From assembly GCA_947625715.1 (NCBI GenBank), contig CANQPR010000033.1, positions 1 through 13,089 of the forward strand: 13,089 nt of DNA, written 5' to 3'. This document shows positions 1-6,354 of the stretch, in pieces. The notes under the pieces are model-generated. The model was given only the letters and a program-made list of their open reading frames with translations. It searched no databases and was not told the origin of the DNA. The position numbers were made by a program, and so were the translations under genes. This DNA is from an uncultured Bacilli bacterium. GTDB taxonomy: Bacteria; Bacillota_I; Bacilli_A; RF39; UBA660. Numbering within the stretch: the first letter of the stretch is position 1; every line of letters begins with the position of its first letter.

Positions 1-29
1 AAAAAGAAGAAGCAAAAAACAACGAATAA
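1..29 (+). CDS. C-terminal tail of an unknown gene cut by the window edge (reading frame uncertain)
   Basis: All three plus frames are open at the left edge. I favour the frame starting at base 3, which reads KEEAKNNE and stops with TAA at 27-29. Its composition is a typical charged C-tail, and its stop lies in the loop of a hairpin that looks like a terminator. The same arrangement of stop codon and terminator is seen at 2268-2290. Two alternatives are a frame from base 1 ending at 75 (tail GCEL) and a frame from base 2 ending at 103. Both use codons less like the rest of the window. No function can be assigned from so few residues. Confidence 0.35.
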
Positions 30-42
30 TCTCGTTGCTTTT
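20..42 (+). terminator. Possible intrinsic terminator of the upstream gene
   Basis: CAACGA (20-25) pairs with TCGTTG (32-37) around a 6-nt loop. After one mismatch the flanking A run (15-18) faces T39-T42. The T tract is only four bases, so the terminator would be weak. A competing fold pairs GCTTTTGATG (37-46) with CATCAAAAAGC (85-95), with one bulged base. Confidence 0.4.
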
Positions 43-105
43 GATGATGTCATTCAAATTGGCTGTGAATTGTAACGAATATGCCATCAAAAAGCAAAAA
101 TAACC

Positions 106-134
106 TTTTAATTAACAAATTAATATGCTATAAT
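106..134 (+). promoter_or_regulatory. Promoter of tRNA-Leu (extended -10)
   Basis: The -10 box is a perfect TATAAT at 129-134, preceded by TGC, which gives an extended -10 (126-134). With 17-bp spacing the -35 position (106-111) reads TTTTAA, a poor match, so the extended -10 probably carries most of the activity. The tRNA begins 11 bases after the -10. Confidence 0.7.
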
Positions 135-145
135 TTGTTTGTATT

Positions 146-233
146 GCTTTTGTGTCGGAATTGGTAGACGAGGCAGACTCAAAATCTGTTATCCGAAAAG
201 GGTGTGTGGGTTCGAGTCCCACCAAAAGCACCA
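146..233 (+). tRNA. tRNA-Leu, anticodon CAA
   Basis: The acceptor stem GCTTTTG (146-152) pairs with CAAAAGC (223-229). It is followed by discriminator A and an encoded CCA (231-233). The anticodon arm GCAGA/TCTGT encloses the loop CTCAAAA, giving anticodon CAA, which reads UUG. The T arm GTGGG-TTCGAGT-CCCAC is intact. The long variable arm makes this a class II tRNA, as expected for leucine. The D loop contains TTGGTAGA. It appears to be a single-gene transcript between its own promoter and the hairpin at 269-307. Confidence 0.95.
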
Positions 234-268
234 AATAGATACCAAGCTTTAAAAAATACGAGCTGAAT

Positions 269-307
269 ATAAAACTACTCTCAAAATTAAATTGAAAGTA
301 GTTTTAT
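269..307 (+). terminator. Bidirectional intrinsic terminator between tRNA-Leu and the convergent 174-aa gene
   Basis: An 11-bp stem (269-279 with 297-307) is extended after one mismatch by TCAA/TTGA (281-284 with 292-295). On the plus strand it runs into TTTTATTTTG. On the minus strand it runs into TTTTATATTC. It can therefore end both the tRNA transcript and the gene that stops at 350. Confidence 0.8.
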
Positions 308-349
308 TTTGTCAATTTAGATGAACACAATTGTATTTTTATAGTTATT

Positions 350-874
350 TTAATTTTTTCTAAAAGGAAAAATTTTTCTTATTAGTTTTTGTTTTCCTTT
401 TTCATTTCTTCGAACAAATTCCTCTTGATTATCAAAACTTACAGGTAAAGTCATTTTTAAATGTCCTTGTTTATACCATAAAATATCTCTTAGTGAATAA
501 ATTTTAAAATCCAACAATTCACATTGAGTGACCATATCAAGATGTTTTTCTCGTTCACCCTCCGACATTGAATTAAATTTTTGAGCAATTTGATTTTTTA
601 ATTGAGCAACACTTTGTCCCATTTTAATAATTTCATCATCAGATAAATCTTTTACTAAATTATAATCAACTATCCAATCAAGTTTTTTAAAAAAATTAAT
701 TTCTCTAGCGTCTTCAAATTTTTCAAATTCATATCTATTACTATCATCGATTATAGCTATATCATTTCCAAAAACTTTCGTAAATATTGAAGCAGGAATA
801 GGTAAATCCGTATGAGTTAAATAAGCTATATCATTCTTTTGGACATAAACTGCATTTTCTGTTATTATTTTCAC
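350..874 (-). CDS. Uncharacterised 174-aa soluble protein, GTG start
   Basis: I do not recognise this protein. It has no signal peptide or membrane segment. The first half is mixed alpha/beta. The middle (around residues 80-130) is rich in charged helices and includes LSDDEIIKMGQ and SMSEGEREK. The tail is basic (KGKQKLIRK). The frame is open upstream to a possible ATG at 931, but I place the start at the GTG (874). A strong SD, GGAGG (complement of 884-888), lies 9 bases before it, and a good promoter (900-927) lies inside the longer version. Transcription would start near 893, so the ATG at 931 would not be in the mRNA. The gene is monocistronic and diverges from the pseudogene at 1002. It ends at the shared terminator 269-307. 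Confidence 0.8.
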   Translation of the reverse strand: MKIITENAVYVQKNDIAYLTHTDLPIPASIFTKVFGNDIAIIDDSNRYEFEKFEDAREINFFKKLDWIVDYNLVKDLSDDEIIKMGQSVAQLKNQIAQKFNSMSEGEREKHLDMVTQCELLDFKIYSLRDILWYKQGHLKMTLPVSFDNQEEFVRRNEKGKQKLIRKIFPFRKN

Positions 875-899
875 AATAAAAAACCTCCATTCGCCGTTT

Positions 900-927
900 A
901 TTATAACATAGAAATTAGAGTTTTCAA
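900..927 (-). promoter_or_regulatory. Promoter of the 174-aa gene
   Basis: Minus-strand -35 TTGAAA (complement of 922-927), a 16-bp spacer, and -10 TATAAT (900-905) in the extended form TGTTATAAT. It is followed at the right distance by GGAGG and GTG. It fixes the start codon of the downstream gene. Confidence 0.8.
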
Positions 928-967
928 TCAAATATGCAATATAAAATAATAAAATTAAAGGAAAATA

Positions 968-976
968 TGCTATAAT
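968..976 (+). promoter_or_regulatory. Extended -10 promoter of the decayed gene at 1002
   Basis: TGCTATAAT on the plus strand. No convincing -35 lies 17 bases upstream. It is divergent from the promoter at 900-927, and the two -10 boxes are about 65 bp apart. The SD AAAGGAG (987-993) and ATG (1002) follow in good order. Confidence 0.65.
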
Positions 977-1001
977 AAATCAAAGCAAAGGAGAATTTTA
1001 T

Positions 1002-1795
1002 ATGAAAAACTTAAATTTTGAACCTTATTTTGATAGTACAGATACTCAATACTATGAATCTAAATATATTATTACAATATTAGAAAATATACTAGAAAAC
1101 AGATTAGATGATATTAAAAATGAAATTAACAATACGCAAATTGTTGTTTCTAAAGAACAAATAAAAGAATATTTAAAAAAAACATTTGAATAGGAAAATC
1201 CAGAGCTAAAGAAAAGAATTGAAAGTCCAAGACCTAAGAAAAACACAAATATAGGTGAATGGACAGATGAAGATATTAAATCATCATTGCAAAAATTTGT
1301 TGATGCTATAAGCGCAAATAGATATTGCTTTGAACCCTATACATTAGAATATTTTCAAAGATATTCAAATATTGTACGAAAGAAAGCCCTTTTATTAGTA
1401 AGTATTATAGAAAAAATAGGAAATAAAGATTGTATGTCTATCTAAAATTTAATGTCAGAACTTGATATACAATTAGATGTTTTTGGAAATGTTTTAAAAG
1501 AGATATTATTCGTTTAATAACCCCTACTGTATATAACATTAATGAATTAAATGAGATGGTTACTAAAGCTAATGATTTATCAACTTATTTAACTTTCAAA
1601 ACTTCAAAACATTCTTTATATAGAAATGGTTTTACTGAACAAGAAATATATCCTACAGAATCACTTCAAATAAAAAATTTATATTATGATTATATTAAAG
1701 GAAACGTCCCACTATCAAATAATCAAAGAGCTGAATTAGAAGCCCAACAAGAAAGAAGTATGAAAATGATAGCAAAACTGTTACTAGATTTATAA
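1002..1795 (+). pseudogene. Decayed gene for an unknown protein of about 264 aa (two stops, one frameshift)
   Basis: The ATG at 1002 has a good SD (987-993) and promoter. The frame is broken by TAG at 1191-1193 and TAA at 1443-1445. It continues sensibly after each stop (ENPELKKRIES..., then NLMSELDIQLDV...). Around 1491-1496 the reading must shift. Restoring one T to the TTTT run at 1492-1495 gives GNVFKRDIIRLITPTV and joins the last segment (FTEQEIYPTESLQI...ERSMKMIAKLLLDL), which stops at 1793-1795. Codon use is the same throughout, and a terminator follows. An intact ancestor would have been a soluble, helix-rich, charged protein. I recognise no domain. Recoding is unlikely because two different stop codons and a frameshift are all involved. 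Three sequencing errors in 800 bases is the less likely alternative. Confidence 0.75.
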
Positions 1796-1811
1796 TATTT
1801 TGTAATATACT

Positions 1812-1839
1812 ATAGTTAGTTACTTTACTAACTATTTTT
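1812..1839 (+). terminator. Intrinsic terminator after the decayed gene
   Basis: ATAGTTAGT (1812-1820) pairs perfectly with ACTAACTAT (1827-1835) around a 6-nt loop and ends in TTTTT (1835-1839). The minus strand has no T tract after the stem, so it works for the plus strand only. Confidence 0.8.
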
Positions 1840-1857
1840 AATGAACATATTTATCAA

Positions 1858-2232
1858 TTATAAAAATATATCCCCTGCTTCTATATCACTTTTACTTTCA
1901 ATAAAAATATTCAATAAACCCGCTATTAAAAATAAAGATGTCGCAAATAAATTAAGTTTACTAAAAAATAATTCCCTAATATTACCCGTTTTTAAAGTCT
2001 GTTTATATTTTTTGTAACTTAATAAGGAAAAATATAAATACACTAAAAACGAAATAATTAACAAATCTATATTAATAGTTTTATATATTTTAAAATCTTT
2101 TTTATTTTTAGTTACGACATATTTTCTTTCATAATAATTAGAAATTAAAGCAACTATTGAAACAAAAATAAAAAGTAACCATATATAATCTTCAATTTTT
2201 AATTCGTTTAGTTGCTCTTCAATTTCCTTCAT
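1858..2232 (-). CDS. Small three-span membrane protein, unknown function
   Basis: The reading gives 124 aa from the ATG at 2232 (MKEIEEQLNELKIEDYIWLL...). Three hydrophobic segments are visible: around residues 15-32 (IWLLFIFVSIVALIS), 53-71 (LLIISFLVYLYFSLL) and 91-109 (LFATSLFLIAGLLNIF). They are separated by lysine-rich loops, and the tail is short and acidic. Small multi-span proteins of this kind are common in gut Firmicutes. I cannot name the family. An upstream in-frame TTG at 2271 is rejected because it lies in the terminator of the preceding gene. No SD precedes the ATG. The -10-like TATAAT overlaps the start codon and a CATAAT lies 10 bases upstream, so the mRNA may be leaderless or the gene may depend on read-through. 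Confidence 0.7.
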   Translation of the reverse strand: MKEIEEQLNELKIEDYIWLLFIFVSIVALISNYYERKYVVTKNKKDFKIYKTINIDLLIISFLVYLYFSLLSYKKYKQTLKTGNIRELFFSKLNLFATSLFLIAGLLNIFIESKSDIEAGDIFL

Positions 2233-2261
2233 TATATTAATATTATGATTAAAAGTGACAA
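2231..2261 (-). promoter_or_regulatory. Weak candidate promoter for the three-span protein
   Basis: TTGTCA (complement of 2256-2261) with TATAAT (2231-2236) at a long 19-bp spacing. The -10 overlaps the ATG at 2232, so transcription from it would begin inside the gene. CATAAT (2242-2247) would instead give a leaderless message, but it has no -35. Confidence 0.25.
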
Positions 2262-2290
2262 AAAAATACAAGATAAATTATTTATCTTGT
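2260..2290 (-). terminator. Intrinsic terminator overlapping the stop of the 139-aa gene
   Basis: On the minus strand ACAAGATAAA (complement of 2281-2290) pairs perfectly over 10 bp with TTTATCTTGT (complement of 2268-2277). The 3-nt loop is the TAA stop codon itself. A run of seven T follows (complement of 2260-2266). The last four codons of the gene (LQDK) form the 5' arm. Confidence 0.85.
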
Positions 2291-2697
2291 AACATACTTA
2301 ATAAATCAATTTTAAAAATATCTTTAGATGCATTAGATTTACTAATCATTATTCCTTTATATGTAGTTAATTCTGATTGATGCCCTTCTAATAAAATATC
2401 TTTTGGTGTAATTTCTTTTAACATAATTGTTTCTTCTTTTTTATAAACAGTATATATAAGTTTTACTGACCCATGAACTTGAGCAAATAATGGATCACTT
2501 GGTAATTTTAATTCATAAGTATATGTTCCAGCTTTTTTATTTTGTGCAACCATTTCACCTAAGAAATTACCCTCTTTTAATGATGGATAATAACTAAAAG
2601 TCAACTTTTTATAAGCCAACATATTATATTTTTTTAAAGCTCTTTCTAATTTTTTAAATTCGTTTTCATTAACATAATCTAATACATAACTTTTCAT
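2278..2697 (-). CDS. Uncharacterised 139-aa soluble protein
   Basis: I do not recognise it. It has no signal peptide and no hydrophobic span. The N-terminus is a charged helix (VNENEFKKLERALKKYN). A strand-rich middle follows (TYTYELKLPSDPLF, GSVKLIYTVYKKEET), then a short helical end (DIFKIDLLSML). The start is ATG at 2697, preceded 8 bases upstream by AGGGGG (complement of 2706-2711), an unusually G-rich SD. Two consensus promoters in tandem lie upstream, and a strong terminator overlaps its stop, so it is expressed alone and probably at a high level. No neighbour suggests a pathway. Confidence 0.75.
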   Translation of the reverse strand: MKSYVLDYVNENEFKKLERALKKYNMLAYKKLTFSYYPSLKEGNFLGEMVAQNKKAGTYTYELKLPSDPLFAQVHGSVKLIYTVYKKEETIMLKEITPKDILLEGHQSELTTYKGIMISKSNASKDIFKIDLLSMLQDK

Positions 2698-2730
2698 TTA
2701 ACATACCCCCTAAACCCTTTTGTGATAGCA

Positions 2731-2759
2731 ATTTTATCATAAAAGTTTATAAATGTCAA
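2731..2759 (-). promoter_or_regulatory. Proximal promoter of the 139-aa gene
   Basis: Perfect -35 TTGACA (complement of 2754-2759), 17-bp spacer, -10 TAAAAT (2731-2736) with TGA just upstream (extended -10). The -10 ends 20 bases before the G-rich SD and 34 before the ATG. Confidence 0.85.
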
Positions 2760-2795
2760 GTTTTGATTATTTTTATATTCCCCTGATGTACAATA

Positions 2796-2824
2796 ATTAT
2801 ACCATTTTTCTGGGAAAATGTCAA
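2796..2824 (-). promoter_or_regulatory. Distal promoter of the 139-aa gene
   Basis: A full consensus: TTGACA (complement of 2819-2824), exactly 17 bp, TATAAT (2796-2801) preceded by TGG. It lies 65 bp upstream of the proximal promoter, in the same orientation. Both share TTGACATTT. Confidence 0.85.
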
Positions 2825-2865
2825 ATTTCCGTCTTTTCAAAGAAAAAATAACTATTAAAAAACTT

Positions 2866-2897
2866 AAAAAAAGTAAAAATCAATATATGACTTTTAC
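2866..2897 (-). terminator. Intrinsic terminator of the 224-aa gene
   Basis: On the minus strand GTAAAAGTCA (complement of 2888-2897) pairs over 10 bp, with one G-U pair, with TGATTTTTAC (complement of 2873-2882). The loop is 5 nt. Seven T follow (complement of 2866-2872). It begins two bases after the stop codon of the gene. Confidence 0.85.
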
Positions 2898-2898
2898 A

Positions 2899-3573
2899 TT
2901 ATTTATTTATTTTTCTTACTAATTTATTGCTATCTTTTAAAGCTAAAGGATTATAAATTGGTGAGCAAATGCCTCTATCACATGATATATAACCCTTTAA
3001 ATACATTGGTTTTATATAAAAATAATCGTCTCCCAATTTTTCATCAGTAGCATAAATATCATAAAAATGTTCTGGTTTTAATCTTTTATATTCATCAAAA
3101 TATTCTTTTGGAAAACTTGCAACTAATGTTCCTGTTTTATTATCTTGCGGATATTTAATATAAGCAATTAAACTCATCATATCATTAGGCATTTGAAATA
3201 TATTATGCTTTAAAGCTAAACTATAAATATTTTCGCCCTTTATATGGTAATTATAATAACCATTATTTAAAATATTATTTAATACTACACTGTTAGTATA
3301 ATAAGCACCACTTTTTCCTAAATCAATATTTTGAATAGCAACATAATTATCTTCATTTTCAAATAATTTTTCTAAATATACACCAGTATTTAAAGGGATT
3401 GAACCAACACTATCCCAAAAAGCAACATTAGTCTTTAAATTTTGGCGTCCCCTACTTCCTAATCTCTTCATATTTTTTTGATAATTTAAGCTAGTAGATA
3501 TATAATAATTATCCATATTTATATCAGTTTTTATCATTTCTTTTAAAGGTATTTGATATACTACTTTTTCCAT
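2899..3573 (-). CDS. Uncharacterised 224-aa protein
   Basis: The protein begins MEKVVYQIPLKEM and has no signal peptide or membrane span. It is rich in Tyr, Asn and Lys. Notable stretches are a basic KRLGSRGRQN around residues 37-46, a Tyr/Asn-rich middle, and two cysteines near the end (CDRGIC). I recognise no domain. The start is ATG at 3573, with a strong SD AGGAGG (complement of 3582-3587) 8 bases upstream. The frame is open further to 3666, but that extension would run through the promoter (3606-3634), so it is rejected. It is monocistronic, with its own promoter and terminator, immediately downstream of the valS terminator. CDRGIC could bind a metal or form a disulfide, but there is no further support. 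Confidence 0.8.
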   Translation of the reverse strand: MEKVVYQIPLKEMIKTDINMDNYYISTSLNYQKNMKRLGSRGRQNLKTNVAFWDSVGSIPLNTGVYLEKLFENEDNYVAIQNIDLGKSGAYYTNSVVLNNILNNGYYNYHIKGENIYSLALKHNIFQMPNDMMSLIAYIKYPQDNKTGTLVASFPKEYFDEYKRLKPEHFYDIYATDEKLGDDYFYIKPMYLKGYISCDRGICSPIYNPLALKDSNKLVRKINK

Positions 3574-3605
3574 TAAAAGTCCCTCCTTTTTATATCTAAA
3601 ATGGT

Positions 3606-3634
3606 ATTCTAGCAAAAAAATATCCATTTGTCCA
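3606..3634 (-). promoter_or_regulatory. Promoter of the 224-aa gene
   Basis: -35 TGGACA (complement of 3629-3634), 17-bp spacer, -10 TAGAAT (complement of 3606-3611), each one mismatch from consensus. The SD lies about 18 bases downstream of the -10. Confidence 0.7.
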
Positions 3635-3657
3635 CAAAAATTTATAAATAACAAGCT

Positions 3658-3679
3658 AAAAAACATAGAAATATCTATG
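3658..3679 (-). terminator. Intrinsic terminator of valS
   Basis: CATAGA (complement of 3674-3679) pairs with TCTATG (complement of 3664-3669) around a 4-nt loop, followed by six T (complement of 3658-3663). It overlaps the valS stop codon (TAG, 3675-3677). Confidence 0.8.
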
Positions 3680-6104
3680 CTTTATTTTCATCTATATCAT
3701 AATTTAATTCAATTTTATCGACAGAATAACCCTCATTAATATCTCTAATATTTAAATTTTCAATAAATAATGTAGCTTTGAAATCTTTAATAGCTAAATT
3801 TATTGCTTCTTTTAAATCTTCATTTAAACTTAAATCTAAATTTTTAATTGGGGTTTTTAATGAAACACTATTATTTGATTTTTCACCTCGAGCTTGACTT
3901 ATGATTGCAATAATATCATTACCATTTTTTACTTCTTTAACAAAATCATAGTTAAGTGGTTTAATATTTGTTAAATGAATTGATATACTATCATGGTATA
4001 GTTCTTGATAAATTTCTTCGGTAATAAATGGAAAGAAAATACTAAAATCTTGCAATAATTTATATAGAATTATATATACCGTCTTTTGTCCAGAATATCT
4101 AGAAATTTCACCAAATTCCTCAGGACGATATAAACGATGTTTTACTATTTCTATGTAATTATCACAGAAATTCCAAAAAAACTTTTCTAAATGATTAAGA
4201 GCTAAACCGACTTCAAAATCATCAAGGTATTTTATAAAACCTTCTTCCATTTCTTGAAAACTACCTAATATCCATTTATCTATATATTCAAAATTATCAA
4301 AATCTTTATCAATATAATCTTGTAAATGCATTTCAATAAATTTAGATACATTCCATATTTTATTTACTAATTTTTTACCTCTTAAAAGTGTTTCTTCACT
4401 AAAGACAATATCAGTTCCAAGTCTTCCAGATCCTGCCCAGTATCTAATAACATCAGCAGAATATTGATTTATCAGTTCAATAGGTTCTACCTTACTATTT
4501 CCCTTGGATTTACTTATTTTTTCCCCTTTATTAGCCATAACAAAGCCAGAAATCATTACATTATCCCATGGTCTTTGATTAAAATGATAAAAACTCTTTA
4601 CAATAGTATAGAAATCCCAAGTTCTTATTATCTCTGAAGCATTTGTTCTAATACTCATTGGTTTTAATATATCCTCATAGTTTTCTTTTTCACCATATCT
4701 CATATTGATTAATGGTGTTACTGAAGAAGTTGCCCATGTATCCATAACATCTGTTTCAGGTATAAATTCTTTACATTTACACTTAGGACACTCGTTTATG
4801 CTAGGATTATCAACCAATGGATTAACAGGTAAATCTTCGTTTTTAGCAAAAATTGGTTCTTTACATTCTTTACAATACCAAACAGGAAATGGAACACCAA
4901 AATATCTTTGTCTTGATATACACCAATCCCAAGCAATATTATTTACCCATTCTTCGTATCTAGTATGCATGTGCTTAGGATACCACTTAATTTCGTTACC
5001 AATTTTTAAGAAATCCTCTTTATGATTCATAATATCTATAAACCATTGTTTCATAACAGAGTATTCTACTTCCCTACCACATCTTTCATGTGTTTGAACT
5101 TCATGTTCTAATTCTTCAATTTTAACTATATATCCACCATTTTGTAAATCTTCAATTATTTTTTTTCTAGCTTCTTTGATTTTCATTCCACCATAGTTTG
5201 GAACTTCATTAATAATCTTTCCATCATCAGTAAAAATATATTTCAAAGGTAAGTTATATTTTTTCCACCATTCAATATCGGTTTGATCTCCAAAAGTACA
5301 GCACATAACAACACCTGTACCTTTATCAATAGCAACCTTTTCATCACCCATAATTGGTACATGTACATCAATAATAGGAATATGCGCTGTTTTGCCAATT
5401 AAATGATTGTGTTTTTCATCATTTGGATTTACAAATACACATACTATAGCAGGAAGTAATTCTGGTCTTGTAGTAGCAATAGTAAATTCTTCACCATCTT
5501 CAACTGTTTTAAAATTAACATAGTTAAATGTTGTTTTAATTGTTTTCGTTTCAAGTTCTGCTTGGGCAATGGATGTTAAACACTCATTACACCAAAGAGC
5601 TGGACTTTCTTTATGATAACACCGACTTTTTTTAACCAAATCTAAAAATGATTTTTGACTTATTTTTATTGTTGATTTACTTACGGTTTTATAATGAATA
5701 TTCCAATCTGTACTAACACCTAATTTACTAAATAAGTTTTGAAATTCTTCTTCATATTTATCAGTTGTTTCATAGCAAAGACGAGAAAATTCTTCACGAC
5801 CAATATCATGGGCTTTTCTACCTTGTTCTTTTTCTACTAATCTTTCACTAGGTAGGCCATTATCATCAAAACCGAATGGATAAAAAATATTATATCCCCT
5901 AAGTCTTTTATATCTAGCAATCATTTCTGTTTGAGAATAAGAAAAAATATGGCCAATATGGATTTTACCATTGACAGTTGGTGGGGGGGTATCAATTGAA
6001 AATATTTCTCGATTATCTCTTTTAAATTCATATATTTTCTTTTCTTGCCAATAATTTAACCATTTACTTTCTTTTTCTTGGGCGTTATATTTTTTATCTA
6101 ACAT
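3675..6104 (-). CDS. valS: Valyl-tRNA synthetase, archaeal/rickettsial type
   Basis: A class I synthetase that charges tRNA-Val with valine in the cytosol (809 aa). The HIGH motif is at residues 49-52 within PPPTVNGKIHIGH. Next comes YPFGFDDNGLPSERLVEKE, the Val-specific block of the archaeal-type enzyme. The CP1 editing domain spans roughly residues 190-390 and contains TTRPELLP around 211-218. Cys pairs at 172/175 and 411/414 with 439/442 look like zinc sites. ETDVMDTWATSSV follows. The KMSKS loop reads KISKSKGN at 529-533. After the anticodon-binding helices the protein ends without the long coiled-coil arm of ordinary bacterial ValRS (about 880 aa). The start is ATG 6104, about 10 bases after AAAGG. 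Upstream in-frame codons fall in the T-box terminator. It is controlled by the T-box leader and ends at the terminator 3658-3679. Identity is secure; the subtype is judged from motifs. Confidence 0.96.
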   Translation of the reverse strand: MLDKKYNAQEKESKWLNYWQEKKIYEFKRDNREIFSIDTPPPTVNGKIHIGHIFSYSQTEMIARYKRLRGYNIFYPFGFDDNGLPSERLVEKEQGRKAHDIGREEFSRLCYETTDKYEEEFQNLFSKLGVSTDWNIHYKTVSKSTIKISQKSFLDLVKKSRCYHKESPALWCNECLTSIAQAELETKTIKTTFNYVNFKTVEDGEEFTIATTRPELLPAIVCVFVNPNDEKHNHLIGKTAHIPIIDVHVPIMGDEKVAIDKGTGVVMCCTFGDQTDIEWWKKYNLPLKYIFTDDGKIINEVPNYGGMKIKEARKKIIEDLQNGGYIVKIEELEHEVQTHERCGREVEYSVMKQWFIDIMNHKEDFLKIGNEIKWYPKHMHTRYEEWVNNIAWDWCISRQRYFGVPFPVWYCKECKEPIFAKNEDLPVNPLVDNPSINECPKCKCKEFIPETDVMDTWATSSVTPLINMRYGEKENYEDILKPMSIRTNASEIIRTWDFYTIVKSFYHFNQRPWDNVMISGFVMANKGEKISKSKGNSKVEPIELINQYSADVIRYWAGSGRLGTDIVFSEETLLRGKKLVNKIWNVSKFIEMHLQDYIDKDFDNFEYIDKWILGSFQEMEEGFIKYLDDFEVGLALNHLEKFFWNFCDNYIEIVKHRLYRPEEFGEISRYSGQKTVYIILYKLLQDFSIFFPFITEEIYQELYHDSISIHLTNIKPLNYDFVKEVKNGNDIIAIISQARGEKSNNSVSLKTPIKNLDLSLNEDLKEAINLAIKDFKATLFIENLNIRDINEGYSVDKIELNYDIDENKA

Positions 6105-6129
6105 TTTTCTCATACCTTTCTTTAAATAT

Positions 6130-6316
6130 AAAAAAGATGATACCAAAGGAGTCAATATAGACGGTACCATCCTTATTTTTACTTATTTTTGATAACGGAA
6201 AAACTTTTCCGGTTCTAGCTCCCTTGCAACCTTCCATAATTCTTTTTCTTTGTTTTCCACCAATCACAAAGTCTCTTTAAAAAAATTGTTATGTACTCCT
6301 CAAGTTCTTCGCTATG
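6130..6316 (-). promoter_or_regulatory. T-box riboswitch controlling valS (tRNA-Val responsive)
   Basis: All parts are visible on the minus strand. The Stem I base is TAGC (complement of 6311-6314) with GCTA (complement of 6216-6219), then a GA kink-turn (GAAGAA opposite GGA), then CTTG with CAAG. The specifier loop has AGGAGTA (complement of 6294-6300) opposite GAAGGTTG (complement of 6227-6234), giving specifier GUU (complement of 6228-6230) followed by a purine. AGAGA and GGTGGAAA form the distal part, with stem CTTTGT/ACAAAG. Stem III is CGGAAAA/TTTTCCG. The T-box core reads AAGGATGGTACCGTC, and its UGGU matches the ACCA end of tRNA-Val. GATGGTACC (complement of 6163-6171) also pairs with GGTATCATC (complement of 6136-6144), followed by six T, to form the competing terminator. 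Uncharged tRNA-Val should favour read-through into valS. Confidence 0.95.
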
Positions 6317-6323
6317 TATTTTT

Positions 6324-6352
6324 ATTTTACAAAACTTTTTATAAGAAATCAA
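6324..6352 (-). promoter_or_regulatory. Promoter of the valS T-box transcript
   Basis: -35 TTGATT (complement of 6347-6352), 17-bp spacer, -10 TAAAAT (complement of 6324-6329). The predicted start near 6317 is just ahead of Stem I. The -35 begins 2 bases after the stop codon of the 294-aa gene, and no terminator lies between them. Read-through from the surface operon would therefore also meet the T-box. Confidence 0.7.
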
Positions 6353-6354
6353 CC

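Noticed and set aside
146..233. tRNA-Leu as an attachment site for an integrated element
   Set aside because: I found no second copy of the tRNA 3' end in the window, and no integrase gene.
1052..1246. Minus-strand open frame of 64 codons opposite the decayed gene
   Set aside because: It has no SD or promoter and lies antisense to a reading with normal codon use. It is a shadow.
1191..1445. Stop-codon recoding to explain the interrupted gene at 1002
   Set aside because: TAG, TAA and a frameshift are all involved, while every other gene uses ordinary stops, including TGA for the LRR gene. Decay is simpler.
4705..5025. Plus-strand open frame of 106 codons inside valS
   Set aside because: It is antisense to conserved ValRS motifs, has no SD and has an atypical composition.
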